64,000 nt of DNA from Sinotaia quadrata (lineage: Eukaryota > Mollusca > Gastropoda > Architaenioglossa > Viviparidae). Numbering within the stretch: position 1 is the first letter of the stretch; each line of letters opens with the position of its first letter. This document shows positions 1 to 56,539 of the stretch, one piece after another. The stretch spans positions 33,900,259 to 33,964,258 of the forward strand of contig CM054181.1 in the NCBI GenBank assembly GCA_028829895.1. The letters are read 5' to 3'. Both the position numbers and the translations under genes were made by a program. Below the pieces are notes generated by a model, which was not told the origin of the DNA, did not search any database, and worked only from the letters and a program-made list of their open reading frames with translations.

Positions 1-159
1 AATATGTTTCATATGTCTCGCTTTCTTCTCGCAGGATACTAAGATATATCTCTGTCTTTAAATGCACATTTCTAAAGCATGTCTCTTTGTTTTCGTCCTA
101 TGGTTCTCATCTTCTAATTTATATTTCTAATGCTCGTCTATAAAGCTTACTGTGATGCC

Positions 160-520
160 AAAGGCACTTAGTTAATGGATATTATTATAATTAATTAATC
201 ATCCAAAACTAATTACATGTGATGAGAATCTTAATTTATTTTATTAATGATCCTCCAGCAGACACCACTCGTCTCTCTCACTTGGCGGATATGCGGGCGC
301 TGTAAATATTTCCTCTCTTCAACAACTTTAAAGACTGTTGCACAATATTCATGTGGAAAACATCTTACTAAAGTAGAAGACAAATCAGTCTTTAATCTAT
401 ATTTAGCGAGCCCTCATCCACCCACTTTTTTCTCCAACATAAAGTTATTAATATGTGTAAGAAGGTCAAAAATTTCACAATAAATCTATTAAATCAACAA
501 TCAAATATAATATGATAAAT
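160..520 (+). repeat. Dispersed repeat family A, copy 1
   Basis: Shares CACTCGTCTCTCTCACTTGG, CTATATTTAGCGAGCCC and a TTAATATGTGTA...AAGAAGGT stretch with other family copies. Non-coding. The first 160 bases of the window hold nothing recognisable. Confidence 0.8.
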
Positions 521-589
521 AAAATTAAATAGATTACTTGACATCGATATTTCCATGAAACCACATTCGCATAATTCCTGTTTCACAGT

Positions 590-860
590 CTTATGCTAAA
601 ATACAATTCAACAATAACGTCCATACAAATCACAGGATAGTTTTATCAGAAAGCAGAAGTGGAGTTATTAGAGATAAGTGATAATAGTTTGCATTACATC
701 AGCAATTTCTAGAACATTCTCGACTCGAGTTGTTTATTTCCAACTCAGACACTTTTAAAATACCCTTATAAGGAGTGCCCAAGGTCGGGTTACTCTGACA
801 ATTTAACAATTTAAATTTTAAAATAGGGATAGACAAATTTACTCTGTCACACTTACAATT
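590..860 (+). repeat. Dispersed repeat family B, copy 1
   Basis: Shares GCATTACATCAGCAAT, GAGTTGTTTA.TTCCAACT and GGGT.ACT.TGACAATTTAAC with 48900-49150. It follows family A at the same distance as in the 11.5-12.3 kb copy, so A and B may be parts of one element. Confidence 0.7.
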
Positions 861-1740
861 ATATTTAAAAAGCATGCTACAGACGTATGTATATCTCTGG
901 CTTTCAAAAATGTATCTAATTAGGCAAGTCTGTATCTTAAAGCGTGTCTCTAATGCAAATTTATAAATCTCTGACATGTTTTCTACTTTCTCAAACATAC
1001 TTCAAAACAGTCTGAGGTACGTTTGTAAAGCATGTATCAATGTCTCAAAAATATCTCTGTGTCTTAAAAGTATGACTCTAAGACACATCAAATTTCTCAA
1101 AACTTTCTATCAATGAATCAAAGCCTGTCCTTAAGAAATGTTCCTATGCCTCGAAATCTGTCTCTAAGGCACGTATCAATGTTTTTCTAAAAGATTGTCT
1201 CAATATCATGTATATAAAGCTCGATCTCTCAAGCGCATGAGTCAAAAAGTCTCACAAGATGGTCACTAAGTCTGAGTATTCTCTGCAACAAGTTTGAATG
1301 ATTCCAGTGCATGTCTCTTAATTTTGTTTCTAAGTCTGGGTAATCTCTAAGACAAGATTCAATGACTCCAGTATATGTCTCTCAAGGCATGTCTCAAAGA
1401 CAAAGCTTTTTGTTTATTTTTGCTAAAAAGCTTGTGCTAAATCAAGACTCAGTTTATCAAATGTGCCTCAATGTCTCAAACGCATGTATCTAAATGTGTC
1501 AGCAGTATGTCTCAGTGTTTTTACTTTCTTTAATTGGGGTGGTGGCTGCCTCTGGGCCGATTTCACTGTGGTTGTCTCAGAAACATGTCTAAGGCAAGTC
1601 TCAGTGTCTAAAAAAAGTATGTATAATACAAGTGGACATACTGAACACGTGACGGGTATTGGCGTTCTATAAATAGTGATCACTGATCTTTGTCTTTGTT
1701 ACAAACTGTCCAATGACATTCTCCCAGTTCTGATATATCA

Positions 1741-2545
1741 TGGAAAAGGTGGGTCTCGAAGTTTTGTACAATTGTAAGGTTACGACAGGTCTCAAAGCTT
1801 TGTACATTTCTACGGTTATGGTGGGCCTCAAAGTTTTCTACACTTTTAAGATTATAGCAGGTCCCAAAGCTTTGTACATTTCTAAGGTTACGGCGGGTCT
1901 CAAAGCTTTGTATATTTGTACATTTGTAAAGTTACGGCGAGTCTCAAAGCTTAGTACATTTGTATGGTTACGGCAGGTATCAAAGTTTTGTACATTTGCA
2001 AGATTACGGCGGATCTAAAAGTTTTATACAGTTGTAATACTACGGCAAGTCTCAAAGCTTTGTACATTAGTAAGGTTACGGCGGGTCTCAAAGCTTCATA
2101 CACTTGTAAGGTTACAGCAGGTCTCAAAGTTTTGTAAATTTGTAAGGTTACGGCGGATCTCAAAGCTGTATACAGTTGTAACATTACAGCCGGTCTCAAA
2201 GCTTTGTGCTTATATAAGGTTGCGGCAGGTCTCAAAGTTTTATGCAATTGTAAACGGTTACGGCGGGCCTCAAGGTTTTGTGCAATTGTTAGGTTACGAA
2301 CGGGTCTCAAAGTTTTGTGCAATTACAAAGTTACGGCGGGGTCTCAAACTTTTGTGCAAATGTAAGTTTAGGGTGACTCTCAAAGTTTTGTACAATTGTA
2401 AAGTTACGAATTAAAGTTTTATGCGATTATAAAGTTAAGCCTGGTCTCAAAGTTTTGTACAATTGTAAGGTTAAGCCGATCTCAGGTTTGATCAGGCGAA
2501 GCCAAATCTCAAGTTTTGCCCAATGATCAGGTTAATCCGATTATT
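1741..2545 (+). repeat. Degenerate minisatellite, about 36-bp unit
   Basis: About 20 diverged copies of a unit like CAAAGCTTTGTACATTTGTA followed by AGGTTACGGCGGGTCT. Non-coding; short frames on both strands follow from the periodicity. Confidence 0.9.
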
Positions 2546-3930
2546 TTATTTTGTCCAATAGTTGCTAGGATCTCTTCTTTATTTATTTGCTTGTTGAATG
2601 TTTCTTTTTATTTCTTTTAGCATTTATTTTCTGTCGCTGTGATATGAAAGAAGAATTAAGATGGAGGTGGGTTGTGCTGGGCAATCAACGACAGTAGAAC
2701 CCACAAGCATTAAACCTGGCAAAGTGCCTCCTGTTACTCCTGCCTGCACACATTTCGATCGGTTGCGAACATTCGCCTCACAATAGATGTGTGAGATCGA
2801 TCGCCACTAGCTTTAAGTGCTTATATGCACCATCCGGCCCCTCGTCTGTGCACACACTACACTCACAGTTCAGAGCTTGTCTGAGTTACTCTGAGTACTT
2901 GCCAAAATGTGAGTTAAGCTGTTTTCCTCAGGAAATACGGGTGGCGTGTGCTGTCGTTTTTGCTGCATTTATTACAGAAAATCCGGTAGAATAACCCTAG
3001 CCATAATTTATGAGTGAAGAGTAGTCGAGTAAGGAAAGTGGTGGTGACAAAACGCTATATTTCGCTCCATGTTTGGGAACCACGTCTCCCTACGGAGTCC
3101 ATTAACGCTCTTAGTGGTGGCCGACTGGGTTTGCTGTGAGCGACTGATTCCATTTCACTCAAGCAAATCTGCAAGCGCCTTGGTGCCGGAAGCATTTATT
3201 TGTTCTCTAAGAAGCAAAACGAAAAAGCAGTGTGATACTACTCGTGGAATTCTTTCTCTCCCTCCCCCCTCCAACACCCCACGTAAATTGTTCCTCTACC
3301 GTGTGTTAGGAAGGAGCTTAGGGACAAATGTCAACATGAAAAAGTTTAATTGGTGATAAAAAAAAAAGATGTTGTAAATATAATCTATAAATAGACTTCG
3401 TTCACACTGTTCACTTGGAAAATAACACTGAGAAAGTAAACTCTGGCTTATTGCCAACGTTTAATTACAGGTCAAGCACGGTGAGGTTCGTCCATAGATG
3501 GTCAGTGAGAGTCAACTTTTCGATAAAATTGTTACAGTGAACTCAAGATCAACCATTATAATCAAGTATTACATTTAAAATAAATATTTACTTCTTTAAC
3601 AGATCTAACTTCTTTGGCTGAATTATTTTGCTAACTAGGTGGAAATGAATGACTGATTTCAAATTATCATGTTTGAACAGTTCTTTTGAAAGATGTGAGA
3701 ATTATTTCACACGCGGATGGTTAATAATCTTTGGCACGCATCTAAAATACATCCGCGTTGCCATGAAGTATTATTCTCTAATTTCACGTTATATAATTTA
3801 GAGTGTGGTGTATCAATGAAAACAAATAATTTCCTCAAGTGGAACAATTTTAAATTGAACATACATCAATGGGACAATGTTATCGCCTTTGTCCTGATCC
3901 AGGACTTTCTCTGTGGCAAGTAAGTTAGCG
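2546..3930 (+). other. No gene recognised; possible upstream exon material
   Basis: 2640-3340 is GC-richer than its surroundings and has splice-like sites (acceptor TTTTCCTCAG about 2931; donors AAAAT|GTGAGT about 2907 and GGCAA|GTAAGT about 3918). No peptide resembling a SYT12 membrane anchor could be read. Confidence 0.3.
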
Positions 3931-4184
3931 ACGTGTCTTGTGTTCTACATAGACCACCAAGTACGTTAGGTGTGTGTCTTTGTGTCTTGTGTTCTACATA
4001 GACCACCAAGTACGTTAGGTGTGTGTCTTTGTGTGTTGTGTTGTGTGTGTGTGTATTATTTATAGTCCTTGGGTAATTATAAATGTTAATGGTATAAATT
4101 ACATTTAGATATAGAATACACAAATTTCACACAACATATTAACATTATGTATTGTATTTAATAAAAGTAGCATGCACAGCAGTC

Positions 4185-4324
4185 AAAAGTAGCACTAGAT
4201 AAAATCGTATTTAACATCATGACATGTTAAAATCACTTTTGCACTAGAGACATGTTAAAATCACCTTTGCACTAGATCAAATCGTATTTAACATCATAAC
4301 ATGTTAAAATCACTTTTACACTAG
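4185..4324 (+). repeat. Acceptor-bearing repeat before the SYT12 4325 exon
   Basis: Three upstream copies of the CACTTTT.CACTAG acceptor (AGs ending at 4198, 4247 and 4275). They are interleaved with ATCGTATTTAACATCAT and ACATGTTAAAATCAC. The copy at 4275 is followed by ATCAA, the first five bases of the real exon. Confidence 0.85.
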
Positions 4325-26058
<21,734 letters not shown>

Positions 26059-26689
26059 AACCTCTGATATTAAAATCATATTTATATTTTGTTTATATAT
26101 TACATAGACTGTTGTGTTGACTAATTAGATAACTGTGCTTTAAGGTATGTGGGTCAAAGTCGGAAAACTCGCGGTAAGAGTTAATGCGATATTTGGTAAA
26201 TACATACTGGTATAAAGTGTTTTGTGTGTGGTTCTTTTTTTAATTTAAAAATGGTTGAGTGTCTGTTTGAGACCGATACTGTCGACAAAAAAAGTCACAT
26301 CATGTTAAAATTCAGCTCTTGCTGGTGGACGGTTGGGAGAGCTGAGGTGGTCAGTCAGAAGTGTAGGTTAGAGTGTTGGTTAGTCAGAATTAAGTTTTGG
26401 TAAGGCAGAGTACACTATTAGTTAAAGTGATGGTTTAACAAAGTGTTGGCTAGACAAAGTAAAATTAAGATTAGAGAGAGCAAAGTTAGAAGAAATTAGA
26501 CAAAGTGTTCTTGAGATCATGTGGCAGTTAAAGTAATAAATAGAGAGAATAATGTGGGATTGGAGCAAAATAATATAATAAATGGTAAACTAAATGTTCT
26601 TGAATAATGTGGCCCCAAGAGTGTTCATTAGCCAACTATAGCAAACATAAAAACCTCCTGGCAGTTAAACAAGATAATGAGTTGGTATA

Positions 26690-27345
26690 CAGTGTGGTGA
26701 GATTATAAAGAGGTATGTATATGTAGTGTAGTGTGGTAAGATTATAAAGAGGTACATAGTGTACAGTGTTGTGAGATTATAAAGAGGTATGTAGTGTACA
26801 GTGTTGTGAGATTATAAAGAGGTATGTAGTGTACAGTGTTGTGAGATTATAAAGAGGTACGTAGTGTACAGTATTGTGAGATTATAAAGAGGTATGTAGT
26901 GTACAGTGTTGTGAAACAAAATAAAGTGGTAGTAGTGTACATACATTAATAAAGTAGCAGTTAAGAGTACAATATAGTGTGATATAATAAAGTTGCAGTT
27001 AGAGCACCATGTAGTGAGACATAATAAAGTGGTAGTTAGAGTACAGGCATAATAAAGTGGCAGTTAGTGTACAGACATAATAAAGTGACAGTTAGAGTAC
27101 AAACATACTAAAGTGGCAGTTAGAGTACAGATATACTAAAGTGGCAGTTAGAGTAGAGGCACAATAAAGTGGCAGTTAGAGTACAGGCATACTAAAATGG
27201 CAGTTAGAGTACAGGCATAATAAAGTGGCAGTTAGAGTACAGGCATAATAAAGTGGCAGTTAGAGTACAGGCATAATAAAGTGGCAGTTAGAGTACAGTA
27301 GAGTGAGATATAATAAAGTGGCAGTTAGTGAAGACGTAATAAAGT
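26690..27345 (+). repeat. Two adjoining minisatellites, 35-bp and 28-bp units
   Basis: 26690-26935: six copies of GTGTTGTGAGATTATAAAGA plus GGTATGTAGTGTACA. 26940-27345: about thirteen copies of GGCATAATAAAGTGGCAGTT plus AGAGTACA. Intergenic, between SYT12 and TMEM258 (convergent ends). Confidence 0.92.
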
Positions 27346-27599
27346 GATACTTAACAATGTTGTGAGACACAATATAGTAGTTAAAAGTGGCTAGGAGACC
27401 AGTGAGTAAAATGGTATGCAGGTTTAATAAAGTAGTAAGATAGTACTAGTCAGTCTACAATGTGTGTGGGGGGGGGGGAGGGTTAGTGTGAGGATTTAAT
27501 AAAGCGGTAAAGTACTATGTAAGCAGTATATTGTTGTAAAAGCAAACAAAGAGTAGTTAGATGGCATACAGTAAAAGAGACAATATACTGGCAGGAATA

Positions 27600-28050
27600 C
27601 AGCAAATTGGCAAAGACAAAGTAGAGTGGTTGTAAGACAATCTATGGTATATAAAATAATAGTGGTAGACAAAGTGGTTGTTAGACAATCTATGGTATAT
27701 AAAATAATAGTGGTAGACAAAGTGGTTGTTAGACAATCTAGAGTGTATAAAATAATAGTGGTAGACAGACAATGTGGTTATTAAGCAATGTATGGTAATT
27801 AAAATAATAGTGATAGACAAAGTTAAATGGCTGTTAGACAATGTATGGTGTATAAAATAATAATGGTAGGCAAAGTGGTTGTTAGACAATGTATGGTGTA
27901 TAAAATAATAATGGTAGGCAAAGTGGTTGTTAGACAATGTATGGTGTATAAAATAATAAAGGTAGGCAAAGTGGCTGTTAGACATGTATGGTGTATAAAA
28001 TAATAATGTTAGGCAAAGCGGTTGTTAAACAATGTATGGTGTACAGGATA
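27600..28050 (+). repeat. Minisatellite, about 48-bp unit
   Basis: About nine copies of GTGGTTGTTAGACAATGTAT plus GGTGTATAAAATAATA.TGGTAGGCAAA. The minus strand reads an HY-rich frame; not thought to be a gene. Confidence 0.92.
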
Positions 28051-28344
28051 ATAAAGTGGAAGTTAAAGTGAGACAGTAGTAGTAATGCATTACAAAATAT
28101 AAAACAGTCAAATCTGTCTTATTTTTATTATTATGTACAAATAAAATAAAATCTTATATAACAGTTCACACAATCAGTAGAAAAGAATCGAACCACACCC
28201 TAACTTAACACACTATCACCACTAGAAGACTGAATTAAAACCACACAAATGTATACTGAATATGCGATTAGACTTGTGTTTCTTGTAACAATTATTTTAT
28301 TTCTTTCACCAAGATCTCATGACAAGACATTTACAGAATGAAAA

Positions 28345-28413
28345 CTAAGTACTTCACATTAACATTTATTAAACACATTTGTGTCCATTCTTCCAGTTCA
28401 CAGTGTCTGGCAT
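28345..28413 (-). other. TMEM258: TMEM258 3'UTR terminal exon with poly(A) signal
   Basis: Acceptor GTGTATTTTGCAG ends at 28414 on the minus strand. AATAAA follows at 28370-28365. Just after the TMEM258 stop, TTGA|GTAAGT is a good donor (exon end 30322). The junction would sit about 33 bases after the stop, too close for nonsense-mediated decay by the usual 50-55 base rule. Inferred from signals only. Confidence 0.5.
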
Positions 28414-30321
28414 CTGCAAAATACACCAAACAAATTATTAAGAAAATAATTCTTACCTAAACTCCTCTCTAAGTTTGTAAAAAATAGATTTTGTATTATC
28501 AGGAAGATTGCTTCTTTAAGATACTGTAATATATTGTAATATGAAATGGATGAATGCATGGAAAAATTAGAATTTGCAAATAACATATCACAAATAAAGA
28601 ACAGTATTATAAGTAGTGTGCACAATCAGGGACCCTGAAAAACAAAATATGCTTTCTTACAGATGAAGAGTTCTGAAGCATAAATCTTGTTTATTTAAGC
28701 ATAAATAAACAAATGAAATTATTTACAATTGTGCTTAAACTAAAACTAATATAAGTACAATTTAATTTTCAAAAACAGATTCATTAACAGTGAGACAAAA
28801 TGTACTATTGACTTAATGGCAGTCCAGATAAATCAAATCAAACTCTAAACATTTGTTATTATGTTAATTGGTGGTTTTATTAATGATAAAAGCAAATACT
28901 CTCTTTTAATTTTTTCTTCTGTGGATTATAGATTTAACAAATATGTAGATAATTTAGGGAAAATAAATATAATTTAAATAAACTACACTTTGAAGGGAGT
29001 AAAGAAAAGAATTATGGTGTAATCTAGTCATATCAACATTAAGGGACCGTTATAGCAGGTTTGAAGCATCCGAGGCTCAATTTATTCAACTATATGAAAA
29101 TAAGAGAAATTTCTAGGCACTCAGCCTATAAAAGGAGCATGGAAGCAATAAAACAATAAACAAGTCTGACACACTTACAGCTTAAATATAGGTACATTAA
29201 TTTAATTATTCAATGTGCTGACAACTGCATTAATAATAATTATATATAAATAAAAATGCAGATAAAAGAAACTCTTACAAGAACCAATTTGTAAGTTTGA
29301 TGGATTGATCATTTTAATTATAGTATAATCAGACATGAGGTACAGAAGTTGTGAAAAAGCTTAAATTAGTAGTGTTCACCTCACATTACACATGGACAGT
29401 GAATACTGCTGGTGAATTTTTTATTTTTTTATTTAGTCAATTATTAAAGAAATACTAAATTACAAGTAAACATAGCATGTAGATATATAATTACTTTTTA
29501 TAAACTTTGTAAATCCTGAAGAATATGATTTTTTTTTTTTCTTAAATCCTGTTTGGCAAGATAAGAGAGGTAATCCAAGTCATAAACAATGAAAGTTCTC
29601 TTCTCATTTTCTAAACAAAACAATGCACCTATTTTATCATTAACATGAACATCTATTTTATCATTAACTTGATTTCAGAGTTCCACTCTATTTGTTATAG
29701 TGATTCATGGTTTGACTGCTGTGTAAACCTACTGCACAGACTACTTGACACTGGACTGCTGTTAGTTGTGATTCATGACCTAACTTCTATGTTAGATCTA
29801 TTGCAAAGACAGTGACTACTTGAAACTAGACATCTGTCCATTATGATTTATATGCTATCTGAAACTAGACAGCTGTTAGTTGTGATTCATGTCCTAACTG
29901 CCACTTCAGACCTACTGCACAGACTACATGAAACTAGACAGCTGTTCATCGTTTCTCCAAGGTGAGGTATGCATATTAATATTGACTTTGTGATAACTTT
30001 ATAAATGATCAATAATGTTAAGGAATTAAAAAAAATTAACTGACTTACAGTTACATGATTTTTCAGTCAATACCTGACTTTTACCTCCAACTGTACAAGA
30101 GTACCAAAGAATAAAAATTCTGAAAATGCGAAATTAAGCTGAAACACTTTACAATATTTTGTCATAAGTAATATTTTGGTGTGTTCATCAGTGTCTTTAA
30201 AAGATTTAATGATCTTAACATTTAGCTTATAAAACATTAAATTACTGTACAACATCTCTACCATTATATAATACTCTAAAGCCACCAAAGCTAATTTTAA
30301 AAAATTAAATCCAACACTTAC
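28414..30321 (-). other. Presumed TMEM258 3'UTR intron
   Basis: AT-rich. Holds a degenerate repeat at 29690-29950 (CTGTTAGTTGTGATTCATG, ACTTGAAACTAGACA). No other gene was seen. Confidence 0.45.
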
Positions 30322-30354
30322 TCAACGCACATCATACACTTCAAGACCCTGGAT

Positions 30355-31430
30355 TCAAACGAAGATGCCAACCCACAAGAGCAAAAAAAGAACTCCAAAG
30401 CCCATGAAGATAGATGCCACAAGTGACACAGACAGTTCCTTATACAGGTCACGTGTAAATTTTGTAGAAGTGACCTCATAGCTTTTTTAAATTAAGGGAA
30501 CATTTTAATCAATCTTAAATAATCTGGGAAAAAAATGATCTAGTACTAATGCCTCTATTAAATTAAATTGAAAGTCACTATTTATACATGACTATTAAAA
30601 TATGATGATACTTTTGCCACAGCAGACACAAACATGACTACTGCAATACGATGATGCACTTTTGTCACAGCAGAAACAAACATGACTATTACAATAAGGT
30701 GATGCACTTTCACCAAGCAGACACAAACATGACTATTACAATAAGGTGATGCACTTTTGCCAAGCAGACACAAACATGACTATTACAATAAGGTGATGCA
30801 TTTTAGCTACAGCAATACAGCAATTGACTTTTGCAATAAGATGTACTTTTTCCACAGCAGACAAATATGACTATTGCAATAAAATGATGCACTTTTGCCA
30901 AAGGAGACATGACTAGTAATAAGATGATATCACTTTTGCCACAGCAGACATAAACATGACTATTGCAATAAGATGATACACTTTAGCCATAGCAGACTAA
31001 TGCATGATGATGCTTGCATATACATTTCTTTTTACAGCAATATACCTATAAAACAGTTTTTTGTTGTTTTTTTTAGAAAAAAACTAACTTCTTGCAAAAT
31101 TGCAGCATGTTTTATACATTTTAAATAATTATTGTAACTATTAAAAAACAAATATTCTATTTTAACAAAGATCTATCTAAACAGAACCAATTTACATAGG
31201 CTTCCTGAAAATGAAGGTGGTATTTCAATTCTTAATACACCGTATTTATTAAATTAACAATAACAGTATGGTAAATAGTTAATAATAATATAACAGACAT
31301 TATGGAATAAAGGATACACAAAGAACCATGCCATGAAGAAAATGCCAATGCCTAACAACACAACTGTGAGATGTGGAAACACAGCTGGGTTTATAGGACT
31401 GATATAGCGGTTCATTGATTCAATGTCCAT
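30355..31430 (-). CDS. TMEM258: TMEM258, oligosaccharyltransferase complex subunit (two coding exons)
   Basis: On the minus strand, 31430-31318 encodes [20 protein letters not shown] and the first hydrophobic helix up to AWFF. Donor GT follows in phase 2. The second exon, 30481-30355, completes the Val codon and encodes [16 protein letters not shown], a second hydrophobic helix ([19 protein letters not shown]) and a TGA. The total is 79 residues, the same as I recall for human TMEM258, with near-identical motifs ([28 protein letters not shown]). TMEM258 is a small two-pass ER membrane protein of the oligosaccharyltransferase, needed for N-glycosylation and ER homeostasis. The ATG directly follows the acceptor TACTTTTCAG, so the upstream exon is wholly 5'UTR. 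Confidence 0.96.
30575..31000 (+). repeat. Minisatellite, about 47-bp unit, in a TMEM258 intron
   Basis: About nine copies of CATGACTATTACAATAAGGT plus GATGCACTTTTGCCAAGCAGACACAAA. Confidence 0.9.
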
Positions 31431-32725
31431 CTGAAAAGTATATAAATATACTTATTATTAATATTTTATTATCATTATCTAATTCACAGGCGTAGTTCTA
31501 TAATTACAGAAAACAAACAAGTAATTTCCATTATTTTAAGTGGCAGATAAAGGAGGGAGTGGGTTTGTTTCCAGGTTTAACATTAACAGACCTCAGCATT
31601 TTTGTTAAAATCAGATCGCAAATAAAATATCAGCAAAATTCCATTGATGAACAATCACATTTGTGTCTGATCAATTGAGCTTCAATACACAAATGTGCTC
31701 TTTAGTACTATAAGATAAGATAAGCATAAATAAGAGCCATAACTGTGAAAGATTAAATCGTCAGATTTCACCATGGAGTAAATTATAAAGCAGAAATTGC
31801 AAATAAATTAAAAGAAAAAGAGAAATTCATGTGAACTATAATAGTGTACCTATTACAAGCCTCTCATTAAAATAAACAATGTTCACAACAAATTACTGGA
31901 CAGAGAATAACACTGTATTCTTACAGATATTAATCTCCAGAGGATGGTTATAATCATTTAATTTAATTTCAAAATTTCTAAGTTGATAAAACAGTAACAA
32001 TCCTTTGACTAAGACCAGTTAATTGCTATACTTACAAGTTATAAAAATTTCCTCCTATATACACATTTACTAAGTGTGTTGACAAAGTGTTGCAGGTCTC
32101 AATCAGTGCGGATAGTAAAGTGGTCACATTATTCTAATTTGTACTATTTGAAGTTATAATTATAGGTAAAATATAGGGCAATTGATCCCAGCTTAACAGA
32201 AATAGTCAATGAAAATATTTTAACATTATTTTTTAATATGTTTATTTACAAAATATTACAGTAAAGGATAAAATGAATATACTTATAATGTAAATTTATT
32301 TTTTAACAAACTTACAGAGAAAGAAAGATAAAAAGAAACAAAATTCTACATATCATTTCTAAAGGTAAGCCTTTAGGACAGATACGGCCTAGTTAGTATT
32401 CCAGTCAAGCCTAATGCCCCCCTAGTTATTTATTATTGGATTCGGCCTAATTGAATTGTGGTTTTGTTCCCCTTCAATTCAACAATCTAAATATAGTTTA
32501 TTTGAAAAAAGTAAGAAAACAGAAATTATTTTAATTGTACAAGCACTGGCTTAGTTAAAGTTCATACTGACCTTGGCATAGGCTCTTCAAAAAAAAAAAA
32601 GAGTTATGTAGCTCTTTAATCATACTGAACCAGTAAGTTACTACAGCATTCATAACATGACAAATATGTTCAATCAAATTCATACTGACAAATACTGCAG
32701 CAAACAAATCATATCCCATTGTAAA

Positions 32726-32792
<67 letters not shown>

Positions 32793-33414
32793 TCTAAAGA
32801 TATTCTTGTACAAAGATAATAAAATATTTTCAAGGAATTCATAATTCTATACTTATAATATATGTTATAAGCTTAATATAGAACCATACTGACTGAGTTG
32901 ATGTAGTAATGTCAGTTACTTCAATGACTGATGTGATGTTTAAAATTGTGAAGCAAATTTACAAATTACAGTTTGTTTTATTTTTCTATGCATATATAAC
33001 ATGAAAGAAAAATGGTGGGGCCATAATCATTGCAAGTGTACACAATAGTAGTAGTAGTGATCATCGTAATTATCTGCTGCATATTAAAATCGCAAAATCG
33101 TGATCCATATTAAATTTGTTAAACAAAGTTTATTGGTTTAATTCCAAATACATTTTATTACTAAAAGACAATACATTTAACGCATGGCCATACTAGAAAC
33201 TCAAAGAAGCGTGTTTACAAATGACCGGAAGTATTTCATACGTGGCATGTGAGTGTCAATCGTCGTTTTTTTAAAACTATCTTCCACAGCATACCATATA
33301 AATAATATATGATGCTGTCCAATAAACTCTGGGTGTATCACAGACACATAAATGTTTAGTTATGTTAATGATTAGAACCAAACAAATAATATTATAGATA
33401 TCTACATCTCTTAC
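31431..33414 (-). other. TMEM258: TMEM258 first intron
   Basis: AT-rich, bounded by GTAAGA and TTTTCAG on the minus strand. Contains a CT microsatellite at 32729-32789. Nothing else recognised. Confidence 0.6.
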
Positions 33415-33475
33415 CTTTCTTCTTTGTGCCGGAACAAGACGACGCTAGTAAGTGCGCATGTTACAAAGACGTGGC
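33415..33475 (-). other. TMEM258: TMEM258 5'UTR exon (5' end approximate)
   Basis: Reading minus, CACAAAGAAGAAAG|GTAAGAGATG gives a strong donor at 33414-33413. It would splice to the ATG-bearing exon at 31430. The transcription start is not visible, so the upper limit is a guess. Confidence 0.55.
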
Positions 33476-34061
33476 AGAACATACTATTATCATTTTAGGG
33501 GTGTCAGGTTTAAATAAACCAAATAATACATATTTTCACTCAAACAATTTTAATAGGACATAATATATTAAAATATTGAATATGTTATTGTTCTTTTTCT
33601 GCTATTAAGTGCATTGTGTTGAAAAAGTATATGTGTTTAATTCCCCCTCCGTAATAACAATGAGCTCTTCTGGACTTCTGTTTCCTGGGAGCGGTAAATA
33701 TAGTTGAGTGCACACTACGGCTGATCTTTATCGATAGAAGCTTAGAATGTGTTAGTAATTGGACCTTTGCTAGATATCAGGGGTGTATCCCCCATACCTT
33801 TTTTCTTTCCTTCTCGGCGTAAAGGGGCATATTAAAGTAAACTCCCTTGGTAACTTCGCCCTAGACCGCGATACTTTCCTCGAGGGTTAAATAATTTGTC
33901 AACGCACCAGTAAATTTGCGGTGCTTGACTGAGGGCGGCTGCTAAGGACGCCTCGAGCTGGCGAAATCGGAGCCAAGTAACGATAGTGAGATATTAGAAG
34001 ATGAAAAATAGATAGCAGTTTTCTGTAGTAAAACTGGAGTGTTGAGCGGCTAGCTGTAAAA
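33476..34061. promoter_or_regulatory. Head-to-head interval between TMEM258 and the KIAA2012-like gene
   Basis: About 590 bp separates the TMEM258 5'UTR exon (minus) and the ATG at 34062 (plus). 33790-33990 is GC-richer than the flanks. No TATA box is clear on either side. Shared promoter use is an inference. Confidence 0.45.
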
Positions 34062-56377
<22,316 letters not shown>

Positions 56378-56539
56378 TACTTTGATAGCAAGCACTACCA
56401 ATGTGTCGCTAATGGAAATTTCAGTGTGAAACCAGCCTTATAGTACTGAAGACTATGTGTTGGAAAGCATTCATTATTGTTAAAATATGCATTATTTAAC
56501 ATTGTAAATTATTTAATAATATTTAATTAATTTATTAGA

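Noticed and set aside
3717..3918. Candidate SYT12 membrane-anchor exon ending at GGCAA|GTAAGT
   Set aside because: The peptide has no membrane-length hydrophobic run, and the end phase (2) does not match the phase-0 start of the 4325 exon.
33860..33990. RFX/X-box-like GGTAAC in the KIAA2012-like promoter suggesting a ciliary gene
   Set aside because: Only a half site, expected by chance at this length. Not enough to claim regulation.
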